DNA of 64,000 nucleotides from NCBI RefSeq assembly GCF_003977605.1, contig NZ_RYYU01000001.1:375175-439174 (forward strand), written 5' to 3'. The notes beneath the pieces are model-generated. The model did not search any database. It was not told the DNA's origin and worked only from the letters and a program-made list of their open reading frames with translations. The stretch is from Prevotella koreensis (lineage in GTDB: Bacteria > Bacteroidota > Bacteroidia > Bacteroidales > Bacteroidaceae). The position numbers and the translations under genes are program-made. Every line of letters begins with the position of its first letter. Within the stretch, counting starts at the first letter, position 1. Positions 8,044 through 16,118 of the stretch are shown piece by piece.

Positions 8044-8079
8044 ATAAGGAGTAGGTTTCGTTTGAATCCCACTCCTTAT
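8044..8079 (-). terminator. rpiB terminator
   Basis: ATAAGGAGT (8044-8052) pairs with ACTCCTTAT (8071-8079), an 18-base loop. Leftward transcripts leave the stem into a T-rich stretch. It lies 21 bases beyond the rpiB stop. Confidence 0.6.
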
Positions 8080-8100
8080 AGTCAATGATATTTTCTATTA

Positions 8101-8544
8101 CTATTCTCTTACTGGAATCTTTTCAACGCGACGTGCATGGCGACCACCTTCGAAAGGAACCGAGAAGAACTTATCCATTATCTGGCGAGCCGTATTGTTA
8201 TCGACGAAGCGACCCGGCATTACGAGCACATTGGCATCGTTGTGCTGACGAATGAGTTGCCCTATCTCCGGGTTCCAGCATACTCCGGCTCGAACGCCTT
8301 GATGCTTGTTGAGAGTCATTGATATGCCCTGTCCACTGCCGCATATAGCGATGCCGGGATAAACCTCACCGCTCTCAATACCTTTGGCAAGTTCATGAGC
8401 ATAGTCGGGATAGTCAACTGACGTGTCGCTCCATGTTCCGTAGTCTTTTACAGGATACCCTTTTTCCTCCAGATACTGCATTACAAACTGCTTGAGAGGA
8501 AAGCCCGCATGGTCGCAGGCTACACCAACTGTCTTTATTTCCAT
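8101..8544 (-). CDS. rpiB: Ribose-5-phosphate isomerase B
   Basis: A 147-residue RpiB/LacA/LacB-family isomerase that interconverts ribose 5-phosphate and ribulose 5-phosphate. The ACDHAGFPLK N-terminus is typical. CGSGQGIS holds the catalytic Cys, and NKHQGVRAGVCWN the phosphate-binding loop. ATG 8544 is preferred to the GTG at 8553. It lies 86 bp downstream of transketolase on the same strand, so the two non-oxidative pentose phosphate enzymes probably form one unit. Confidence 0.92.
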   Translation of the reverse strand: MEIKTVGVACDHAGFPLKQFVMQYLEEKGYPVKDYGTWSDTSVDYPDYAHELAKGIESGEVYPGIAICGSGQGISMTLNKHQGVRAGVCWNPEIGQLIRQHNDANVLVMPGRFVDNNTARQIMDKFFSVPFEGGRHARRVEKIPVRE

Positions 8545-8630
8545 ATTATTCACGTTTTAGGTCTCAATCTGCTGTCCGCAATCTGCTGCCTACGGCGTTC
8601 GATGTAAGACTGCAAATCTCGAGTTGTTTA

Positions 8631-10643
8631 TTATAGCATTGATTTCACTTGATTATATACATTTTCTGCCGTGTATCCGAGTTTCTCGTCAAGAACCTTG
8701 TAAGGAGCCGAGAAACCGAAACTTGGCATGCCGAACACCTTGCCGTTTCTGCCCACAAGACCTTCGAGTGTCACGGGCAGTCCGGCGGTCATGCCGAATA
8801 CCTTTGCATCTGTCGGGAGTATGCTCTCTTGGTATTCCTTGCTCTGATTGCGGAAAAGTCCTTCTGAAGGAACGCTCACTATGCGCACTTTCACACCGTC
8901 TTTTCTAAGCAGTTCGGCACCTGCAACGAGCGTGCTCACCTCCGAACCGTCGGCAAGAAGTATCACGTCGAACTGCTCATCGCTGCCTGCTACAACGTAT
9001 GCACCCTTACGAGCCTGCTCATAGTCGTTGCCTGCGGGTAGTTTAGCAACGTTCTGGCGCGATAGGATTAGAGCGGTAGGCGTGTCGGTGTTCTCCATTG
9101 CCATTGCCCAACATACTGTTGTTTCGTCAGCATCGGCAGGTCTGAATACGCGTACCGAATCTTTTCCGGCATGGTTTTTCAGTTTTTCCATGAGGCGTAT
9201 TTGTGCCTCCTGTTCCACCGGTTCGTGTGTCGGACCGTCCTCGCCGACACGGAATGCGTCGTGTGTCCATATGAATTTTATCGGCACCTGCATCAGTGCT
9301 GCCATGCGCACAGCCGGTTTCATATAGTCGGAGAATACGAAGAATGTTCCGCATGCCGGTATTACACCGCCGTGCAGATACATTCCGATGCACATGCAAG
9401 CCATTGTGAGTTCTGCAACACCGGCCTGGAAGAATGCGCCTTCGAAGTCGTTCTTTTGCAGCGACTTGGTCTTTTTCAGGAAGCCGTCGGTCTTGTCAGA
9501 GTTTGACAGGTCGGCACTGGCACAAATCATGTTGCCAACCTGCTCTGCGAGAATGCCCAAACAAGTGGCACTGGCAACACGTGTGGCAATGCCTTCTTTC
9601 TGTACGCATGCGCTCCAATCCACTTTCGGAGCGTTACCGCCGAACCATTCTTTCAGCATTGCGGCCTTCTCAGGGTTTGCCTTTGCCCATTCCTCTTCTT
9701 CTGCATGACGTTTGGCAACAATCTTCTTCAGTTCTTCGCGGCGTTTTGCATACAGTTCCTGCACTTCCGGGAAAATCCGGAATGGGTTTTCAATGTCACC
9801 GTTAAGGTTGTTTATGGTATTGATATAGGCCTCTCCACCGAGTGGTGCACCGTGGGTGTTGATACATGCCTCGAAACTTGTTCCGTCTGCGCGGCGTGCC
9901 CCTTTGCCCATTACGGTCTTACCGATGATTAGTGTAGGACGGCTCTCTTCTTTCTGTGCGGCGTTCAATGCTTCGCGTATCTCGTCTGCATCGTTGCCGT
10001 TTATGGTCATTACGTTCCATCCCCAAGACTTATACTTGGCTGCTGTGTCCTCATTGATAACCTCTCTCGTTTCGGTTGAAAGTTGAATATCGTTAGAGTC
10101 GAAGAACATGATGAGATTGTTCAGACCGAGCACTCCGGCTATGCGACCGGTGCCTTGCGAAATCTCTTCCTGCACTCCTCCGTCTGAGATATATGCGTAA
10201 ATCTTGTGCTGTATCGGTGTTTTGCCGAGACGAGCCTCAAGGAATTTCTCCGCAACGGCCGCTCCGGCAGCGAATGTATGTCCCTGACCGAGCGGGCCAG
10301 AGGTGTTTTCTATTCCGCGTGCCACTTTGCGTTCGGGGTGTCCCGGAGTGGGAGAGCCCCACTGACGGAACTGTTTCAGTTCTTCGATAGAGAATTTTCC
10401 TTGCATTGCCAAGGCAGAATATAGCATTGGCGACATGTGACCCGGATCAAGGAAGAAGCGGTCACGTCCGTACCATTCGGGTTGGTCGGGGTCGTAAACC
10501 AAAAATTCAGAGAAGAGCACATTTATGAAATCGGCTCCTCCCATTGCTCCTCCCGGATGTCCGGAATTTGCTTTTTCGACCATTGATGCTGCCAATATGC
10601 GTATATTGTCGGCAGCCCTTGTCATTAATTTCTTTTCGTTCAT
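8631..10643 (-). CDS. tkt: Transketolase
   Basis: A 670-residue thiamine-diphosphate enzyme of the pentose phosphate pathway. The N-terminal pyrophosphate domain has SGHPGGAMG and the ThDP/metal motif SDGGVQEE. The central pyrimidine domain has the conserved GVAELTM acid region and WTHDAFRVGEDGPTHEPVEQ. A C-terminal domain follows. The frame is open upstream to 10811, but those 56 residues are not family-like and cover the probable promoter; ATG 10643 gives the usual N-terminus. It is followed by rpiB. Confidence 0.93.
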   Translation of the reverse strand: MNEKKLMTRAADNIRILAASMVEKANSGHPGGAMGGADFINVLFSEFLVYDPDQPEWYGRDRFFLDPGHMSPMLYSALAMQGKFSIEELKQFRQWGSPTPGHPERKVARGIENTSGPLGQGHTFAAGAAVAEKFLEARLGKTPIQHKIYAYISDGGVQEEISQGTGRIAGVLGLNNLIMFFDSNDIQLSTETREVINEDTAAKYKSWGWNVMTINGNDADEIREALNAAQKEESRPTLIIGKTVMGKGARRADGTSFEACINTHGAPLGGEAYINTINNLNGDIENPFRIFPEVQELYAKRREELKKIVAKRHAEEEEWAKANPEKAAMLKEWFGGNAPKVDWSACVQKEGIATRVASATCLGILAEQVGNMICASADLSNSDKTDGFLKKTKSLQKNDFEGAFFQAGVAELTMACMCIGMYLHGGVIPACGTFFVFSDYMKPAVRMAALMQVPIKFIWTHDAFRVGEDGPTHEPVEQEAQIRLMEKLKNHAGKDSVRVFRPADADETTVCWAMAMENTDTPTALILSRQNVAKLPAGNDYEQARKGAYVVAGSDEQFDVILLADGSEVSTLVAGAELLRKDGVKVRIVSVPSEGLFRNQSKEYQESILPTDAKVFGMTAGLPVTLEGLVGRNGKVFGMPSFGFSAPYKVLDEKLGYTAENVYNQVKSML

Positions 10644-10848
10644 ATATAGTAATGAATAATTTAAATGTTTTCCAATCCTTTTTCCCAATGGATTCTTAAG
10701 GCGTTCGTTAGATTTTGTGTGTAAAGTTACGACTTTTTTATTTAAAACATGGTGTTTCACTATTCTTTTTTTATCGTAATGTGTGGAAATAACACTTTTT
10801 AATAGAAACATATCTTGTGAAACCTTGCTTCATACATCTTATCTCAGT

Positions 10849-10930
10849 AATTTCGGCCAAATTGCCATGCAAATTGGGCGAAATTGAAAAGCAAATTGGG
10901 CGATTTTGCCGACCAATCTCGCCCAAATTA
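10849..10930. repeat. Dispersed iterated repeat family B, copy B1
   Basis: Iterations of a roughly 20-bp unit around GCAAATTGGGCGAAATTG: two copies in this sense and one in the opposite sense ending TCGCCCAAATTA. The same unit recurs at 29431-29520 and 50835-50895, always between genes. Opposed units could pair as a hairpin. Confidence 0.75.
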
Positions 10931-10996
10931 CTTTCTTCTCGGTTGCAAATCATACTGCAATGGCAGTGTTTTCGTGCCATAAAAATAAGTAAATAA

Positions 10997-11027
10997 TTTG
11001 TGGATACACGGAAAAAAAGTAACTTTG
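10997..11027 (+). promoter_or_regulatory. Consensus Bacteroidetes promoter for the pseudouridine synthase
   Basis: TTTG (10997-11000), a 19-base spacer, and TAACTTTG (11020-11027): an exact match to the TTTG/TAnnTTTG consensus. The leader before the ATG at 11109 would be about 75 bases. Confidence 0.85.
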
Positions 11028-11108
11028 CAGAACTAATTGACTGACGAAAACAGTGTTACTTGAGACAAAGTGACAAAGGTAGTACTATATGGAATAAGGT
11101 AAAAGAGA

Positions 11109-12008
11109 ATGAAAAGAAATATTATAGACCAAAAAGGAGACTACACTCGCTATGAGGTTGAGCGTGAACAGCCGCTGCTGGAATTCCTGCTTGAGAAAGT
11201 GAAAGGGCAGAGCAAGTCGAAAATAAAGGCCACTCTGCAAGGACATGGTGTGCTTGTAGGCAAGACGTGTGTTACAAAGTTCGACTATATGTTGAAGCCC
11301 GGAATGTGTGTGGCGGTGAGCAATACGAAGCGTAATCTCAACATCTTGCGAAGCAGATACGTGAAAATAGTTTATGAAGACCAGTACATCGTGGTGGTGG
11401 ATAAAGCCGTTGGTATCCTTTCTATGGCTGCGGGACATTCGTCGCTTAACGTGAAAGCGGTGCTCGATAACTATTTCCATAAGTCACGACAGCGGTGTCA
11501 GGCTCATGTGGTGCATAGGCTCGACCGTGACACCAGTGGTCTTATGATATATGCCAAGGACATGCAAACCGAGCAGGCACTTGAACATCAGTGGCACGAG
11601 GCTGTTTATGACCGTCGCTATGTTGCGTTGTTGTCGGGAAGAATGGAGCAGAAAGAGGGTACGATTGCCAACTGGCTGAAAGACAACAGTGCCTATATCA
11701 CATATTCGTCACCCACTGATAACGGTGGGAAATATGCCGTGACACATTTCTACACATTGGAAACGCAGGCCAATTATTCGCTCGTGCAGTTCAGTCTTGA
11801 GACCGGTCGGAAAAACCAGATACGCGTTCATGCCGCCGATATGGGACATCCGGTGTGTGGAGATGTGAAGTATGGCAATGGCGACAACCCCATAGGCAGG
11901 CTTTGTCTGCATGCTTACGTGTTGTGTTTTTATCATCCTGTTACTCACGAGAAAATGGAATTTTCCACTCCTATACCGCAGAGTTTCATTCAAGGATTGA
12001 GAATGTGA
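11109..12008 (+). CDS. RluA-family RNA pseudouridine synthase
   Basis: A 299-residue enzyme with an N-terminal S4-like RNA-binding segment (about 20-75) and the RluA catalytic domain. HRLDRDTSG (136-144) holds the catalytic Asp139 that attacks the uridine. The late TGRKNQIRVHAADMGHPV is the other family signature. It isomerises U in 23S rRNA or tRNA, but the exact site (RluA, C or D type) cannot be assigned here. A 51-residue membrane protein follows about 60 bp downstream before a shared terminator. Confidence 0.9.
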   Translation: MKRNIIDQKGDYTRYEVEREQPLLEFLLEKVKGQSKSKIKATLQGHGVLVGKTCVTKFDYMLKPGMCVAVSNTKRNLNILRSRYVKIVYEDQYIVVVDKAVGILSMAAGHSSLNVKAVLDNYFHKSRQRCQAHVVHRLDRDTSGLMIYAKDMQTEQALEHQWHEAVYDRRYVALLSGRMEQKEGTIANWLKDNSAYITYSSPTDNGGKYAVTHFYTLETQANYSLVQFSLETGRKNQIRVHAADMGHPVCGDVKYGNGDNPIGRLCLHAYVLCFYHPVTHEKMEFSTPIPQSFIQGLRM

Positions 12009-12071
12009 GGCTTGGAGAACGAGGTGTAAGGCGTGGGTTTAAGACAATGAATATTCAATAAAATAATGATT

Positions 12072-12227
12072 ATGGGCGATTTGTTATATTATATTTTCGG
12101 TATAGTGGTGCTGGTAGCGGCATTTTTCTTGATGAAGAAGATTGCGAGTTGTTTGCTGAAAACTGTTATTACGGTTGTTATTGCCGTGATTCTCGGTGTG
12201 ATTTATTACGTTTATTTTGTCAACTGA
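12072..12227 (+). CDS. 51-residue two-helix membrane protein
   Basis: A small frame starting MGDLLYYIFGIVVLVAAFFL with a hydrophobic N-terminal helix, a KKIAS turn, and a second hydrophobic helix ending VYFVN. ATG 12066 in the same frame would add two residues. No family is recognised. It shares the terminator with the pseudouridine synthase upstream, so it is probably translated from that message. Function unknown; a small inner-membrane protein is inferred from hydrophobicity only. Confidence 0.65.
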   Translation: MGDLLYYIFGIVVLVAAFFLMKKIASCLLKTVITVVIAVILGVIYYVYFVN

Positions 12228-12248
12228 AATAGTTTTACGTGAAATAAG

Positions 12249-12287
12249 AAAAGAGGATGTGTCTGTTTTTTTGACACACCCTCTTTT
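12249..12287 (+). terminator. Terminator after the small membrane protein
   Basis: AAAAGAGGATGTGTC (12249-12263) pairs with GACACACCCTCTTTT (12273-12287) apart from one internal mismatch, with a T-rich loop. Stem flanks suit both directions, so it may also stop leftward transcripts from the secreted-protein genes. Confidence 0.85.
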
Positions 12288-12384
12288 GAATTATAATAGG
12301 AAATGTACTATCTTTCACACAATTTTAGAGAATAGATTGTTTTTCCTAATTGTCATTATTCTTTCAGCGTCGTATTATTTTGTC

Positions 12385-14169
12385 TTACTTTAACATCACT
12401 TTCCTGATGAATGATTTCTCTCCGTCTATGAATTTTATGATGTATAGTCCGTCAGGAATATTGTTGTTAGGAATTTCCATGCCATAGGTGTCGTAAATAA
12501 GCACCTTGCCATTGAATCCATTGACATTTACACGTCCGCCGGCAAAAGTGAACTCGGGCATAATATTGTTGCGGTTGTCGGAAATTGATGCTCCAATCTC
12601 CGGGGCGACTTTCACCTGAGCAGCATTCTCTATTTTCCCTTTGCTGTTGATAAGCAATACTACAAGGTGCAGGCTGTCTGTATGCTGGATGTTGCCGGGC
12701 ACATCAAGTTCTGCGTCATATTCCACTATTTGTTCTGCCTCAACGTTGGTAGGTATGCTTCCTTTAATGCCGTAGTAGTTGTAGTTCATCCGAGCCACAT
12801 GGTTCATGTCGATGCTGGCATAAGAAGGTAGGTTCTCAAACCCTCCCATCTGACCTAATCCACCACCGCTGAAATTGTTGGCCTGATAGTATCCGGTTAT
12901 TCCGTTTTCTAACAACACGAATGAAAATTTGTGATCCAGTCCGGTCTGTTCTGTGAGGAATGTTGCAATAGCCTTCGCATTGATTTTTTTCCTTGATGCG
13001 TCAGAAAAGTTTGCTTTCACTTCCACTCCCACAGTGGGCGCGTTGGCTACAATCTGGTTATGGGTAGCCTCCAATGAGGAAGACTCCGGCGGGGTAGGAT
13101 GCTCAAGATCGCGGTTGATGTAGCATTGTGGATATGCCGAGAATGTCATTTCCGAGTAAGAACTTGTTTCCATTTTGTCACCTTTGTGTACTGCTATGCC
13201 GATGAATGTGTCGGGATATTTTTTCGACATTTCTGCAAATGCGACGATTCCTTTCGGACAATAACCACACCATGTGCCTGTTCCTTCCTCCACGACCATG
13301 CGCTGGCATGGTACGGCATCCATAACCTTTACGCGAGAACTATCGGTGTTGTTGTCAATGTAGTCATCAGGTTTTCCATCAACTTCGGCCAATCGGAACT
13401 TCACGGTGTGTATTCCTTTTTCACTGAAACCGGGATGTTCTATGTAGAACTCCTTCTCTATATTTGAGCCCATTGCTGTTTCAAACTCGGCCATGTTTTC
13501 CTCTGCGCCATCAATGCTGTAGCCAACCTTAAGATTTCGTGCAATTCGAGAACTCATGTTCATTATGCCAAAGACAAGTTTGCATGGTTCGCCTTTTTTT
13601 ACTATGATGTCTCTATTGGTATAAAGCCATAGGTCTTTAGGCATGTCTTCGCCCGAAATCTTCGCTTGAATTGTAAGTGCGAGTGCGTTATATGCTTTAT
13701 CGGTAGCATAGTTGTTCCATCCGTCACCGAGGTCAGCCCAGCAACCATTTTCGGAGTACATTTCCGAACGTCCCATAGACATGTTATCGCCTTCGTAACT
13801 ATATCCGATGTAAAACGGTTCACCATCAATGGTGTAGTCTGAACTTAATTTCACTTCGTTCCATCCTTTGTAGAGCATTCCGGCTTTTTTGGTCACTATA
13901 CTTTCGCCGTTAAGGTCTTTGGTGATGAAAACATTCACAGATTTTGCCATGGCAGCCAATCCTATTTTGACTGTTGAAATGGTCTTTCCCTTATAGAGTT
14001 GTGATACACCTGCCGGAATATAAATTGCCCCCTTTGCATTTTTCTTGGAGCCGAACTCTCCGGTTACCTTGCTGTTGCAATATCCCCAGAAACAATGAGT
14101 TGGTACAGCCTTCACCTGAACCGTTAAAATGCATAGAAGCAATGTAAAGAATATATATTTTTTCTTCAT
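12385..14169 (-). CDS. Omp28-related secreted protein with CxxC and T9SS-type tail
   Basis: A 594-residue exported protein. The signal peptide is about 1-21 (MKKKYIFFTLLLCILTVQVKA). A beta-rich N-terminal part and a CARDB-like segment (about 180-280) precede an Omp28/thioredoxin-like domain beginning VVEEGTGTWCGYC, where C301 and C304 form a CxxC. The last 70 residues form a type A C-terminal sorting domain (YDTYGMEIPNNNIPDGLYII, then a Lys-containing end). This implies type IX secretion to the cell surface. The Omp28 family is known from Porphyromonas outer membranes. It is third in a leftward run of three surface proteins. Confidence 0.8.
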   Translation of the reverse strand: MKKKYIFFTLLLCILTVQVKAVPTHCFWGYCNSKVTGEFGSKKNAKGAIYIPAGVSQLYKGKTISTVKIGLAAMAKSVNVFITKDLNGESIVTKKAGMLYKGWNEVKLSSDYTIDGEPFYIGYSYEGDNMSMGRSEMYSENGCWADLGDGWNNYATDKAYNALALTIQAKISGEDMPKDLWLYTNRDIIVKKGEPCKLVFGIMNMSSRIARNLKVGYSIDGAEENMAEFETAMGSNIEKEFYIEHPGFSEKGIHTVKFRLAEVDGKPDDYIDNNTDSSRVKVMDAVPCQRMVVEEGTGTWCGYCPKGIVAFAEMSKKYPDTFIGIAVHKGDKMETSSYSEMTFSAYPQCYINRDLEHPTPPESSSLEATHNQIVANAPTVGVEVKANFSDASRKKINAKAIATFLTEQTGLDHKFSFVLLENGITGYYQANNFSGGGLGQMGGFENLPSYASIDMNHVARMNYNYYGIKGSIPTNVEAEQIVEYDAELDVPGNIQHTDSLHLVVLLINSKGKIENAAQVKVAPEIGASISDNRNNIMPEFTFAGGRVNVNGFNGKVLIYDTYGMEIPNNNIPDGLYIIKFIDGEKSFIRKVMLK

Positions 14170-14183
14170 ATTTTCTTACTCTT

Positions 14184-16115
14184 CTATTTTTTGATACATA
14201 TTTTTTGAGTGAATACTCTATTGCCATCAGTCACTTTCACGACGTAGATGCCTTGAGAGAGGTTGTCGGCAGGAACGCTTCTTCCTGACAAATCGTAAGT
14301 TCCTGCGAGTTTATAGCCATCGGCAGCGAAGAGGCTATTACCGATTATATAAATGTAGTTGTCGTTATTTGCACCTGTGTGTGTTATTCCGGTAGGAGCT
14401 TTGCAAAGAGTTTGAGCAGTGTTATATACGATGCGATTTGCTGAACTTGGGTCGTAGTTGCCTACGAAAGATACAACACGCAGGTTATTAACATTCCATT
14501 CCGGCTTCAGAGCCACAGAGTAAGTCTTTTCGAAATCATAACCGGAAATGTCTAAAGCATCGCCCCATGCACTGTTGCTAAGAACCTTTCTCAATACACC
14601 GTTCTGTATGAAACGATCTTTGCCGGCCTGCTGCGTGCTTACAATGCCGTCCTCTACGAGCCATGTAACCAGTCGAAGGTCTGTCTGGAGTGGCATCTCG
14701 TTTGTTCCGGCATGTCCGTTTATTTTCACTTCAAGATTGTTATCTGTAATAGTTGGTTCTACACCTAATGTTACGAATGAATAAATTCCTTTGGCAAGAT
14801 TAAAGAATTGGTTTAACATCTGCTCTTCGTCAATGAAATAAGCAGGTCCCGGATCTTCTAATCCGCTTACGATTAGACGATCTACGCATACAGCCGGAAC
14901 AAAGGTCTTGGAGTTTCCGTACAATTCTGTATAGTCGGCATCCTCCGGAATGACGAACTGGTCATTGTGAGATTGGTAGTTCCGGTGATGCTTAACCCTG
15001 ATTATGTCATTACGATTTTCAAGAGCCTTGCTATATACACTGTCTGCCTTGGCACATCCATCAAAGCCTTCGGAAGTGAACTCCTCGAAGAGTACTGTTC
15101 GTTCAACCGGACCTGTTCCTTCCTTGATAGAGAAGCCCTTGTCTTCCGCCATATTATCCGAATCATCCGGGTCTGTTACACCGTTCACTTTGGTAATGGT
15201 GAATGTTGCAGTATAGTTTCCTTCAACAGGGATAGATATATTGTCTAAATCGATTTTCTGCGGTTCGTTGTTCGGTACATCTAAGCCGTCAATCATAAAC
15301 TCGGCAGTGTTCACACCCTTTGACGATACCACCACAGAAATGGAGTTTACATGTTTTTTTCCATTGTTCTGTATATATGCAGTATAACGTTTCGGCTTAT
15401 TCTGCTCTACATATTGTCCTCCATCTGCCTGAGAAAGCTTCATAAGCGAGATGTCGTTATCCGGAACTTTGTTTCCGGAAATGACGGCGCGGATACAAAT
15501 GTTCTTATTGATGCCGGCCGTGTTGTTGAACCATTGTCCGTCATATCCGTACCAGTTTTTCCCCGGTACAGAATATGCACCCTTGTCGAACAAGAGGCAG
15601 TCATAATCTTCTCCGTCGTTCAAATGTAGGACATAACCAATATAAAGGTTCATGTCTTTCTTGATAGTAACCGGGGTGTTGAACTTAATCTTGTTCCATC
15701 CCTCCTGATAGTTGAAAGACACACCTTTTGTGAGCGTTGTTCCTACCATGTCTTTCAAGTTGGTACATACGAATATTTCTGCCATATTTCCGCGTTTGGG
15801 TTTAATGGCAAATTCTATGGAATCTATTTTGTTGCCTATATACTTATTAAGTATTTCCTTGGGGAATTGAACGGCAGCGTGGTAGGAATGTGAGCCGGAG
15901 ATTTGAGCAATCAGACCTACACTATATTCCGTGGTGCAATACCCCAGACGCATATTCGAGTTTGCGTCTGTCTGCATATTACTTTCCTGTCCGGAAACAG
16001 ATACCGGCGACAGGCTGAAGATTTCTTTGTTTCCTGTTTGAGCAAACAAGTCTCCCCCTATAACGGGGAGACTTGTAAGTGATAACAGAAATATGAATTT
16101 TCTGATACAGTTCAT
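14184..16115 (-). CDS. Omp28-related secreted protein with T9SS-type tail, CxxC lost
   Basis: A 643-residue paralogue of its downstream neighbour, with the same order: signal peptide (about 1-25), beta-rich N-terminal domain, CARDB-like segment, Omp28-like domain and C-terminal sorting domain (YDLSGRSVPADNLSQGIYVV). The thioredoxin-type CxxC of the neighbour is replaced by GFDGC, so only the second cysteine (C354) remains and disulfide redox activity is unlikely. Only 14 bp separate the two genes, so they are probably cotranscribed. Confidence 0.78.
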   Translation of the reverse strand: MNCIRKFIFLLSLTSLPVIGGDLFAQTGNKEIFSLSPVSVSGQESNMQTDANSNMRLGYCTTEYSVGLIAQISGSHSYHAAVQFPKEILNKYIGNKIDSIEFAIKPKRGNMAEIFVCTNLKDMVGTTLTKGVSFNYQEGWNKIKFNTPVTIKKDMNLYIGYVLHLNDGEDYDCLLFDKGAYSVPGKNWYGYDGQWFNNTAGINKNICIRAVISGNKVPDNDISLMKLSQADGGQYVEQNKPKRYTAYIQNNGKKHVNSISVVVSSKGVNTAEFMIDGLDVPNNEPQKIDLDNISIPVEGNYTATFTITKVNGVTDPDDSDNMAEDKGFSIKEGTGPVERTVLFEEFTSEGFDGCAKADSVYSKALENRNDIIRVKHHRNYQSHNDQFVIPEDADYTELYGNSKTFVPAVCVDRLIVSGLEDPGPAYFIDEEQMLNQFFNLAKGIYSFVTLGVEPTITDNNLEVKINGHAGTNEMPLQTDLRLVTWLVEDGIVSTQQAGKDRFIQNGVLRKVLSNSAWGDALDISGYDFEKTYSVALKPEWNVNNLRVVSFVGNYDPSSANRIVYNTAQTLCKAPTGITHTGANNDNYIYIIGNSLFAADGYKLAGTYDLSGRSVPADNLSQGIYVVKVTDGNRVFTQKICIKK

Positions 16116-16118
16116 TTT

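Larger units (their letters stand above)
10644..11108. other. Divergent 465-bp region with repeat B1 and a promoter
   Basis: It separates leftward tkt from the rightward pseudouridine synthase. It holds a leftward -7-like TAACTTTA (reverse strand of 10722-10729), the family B repeat at 10849-10930, and the canonical promoter at 10997-11027. No gene was seen. Confidence 0.6.

Noticed and set aside
7639..8088. 149-residue frame in the region between HU and rpiB
   Set aside because: It reads through repeat A1 and the rpiB terminator; the corresponding frame in the other A copies is short and broken.
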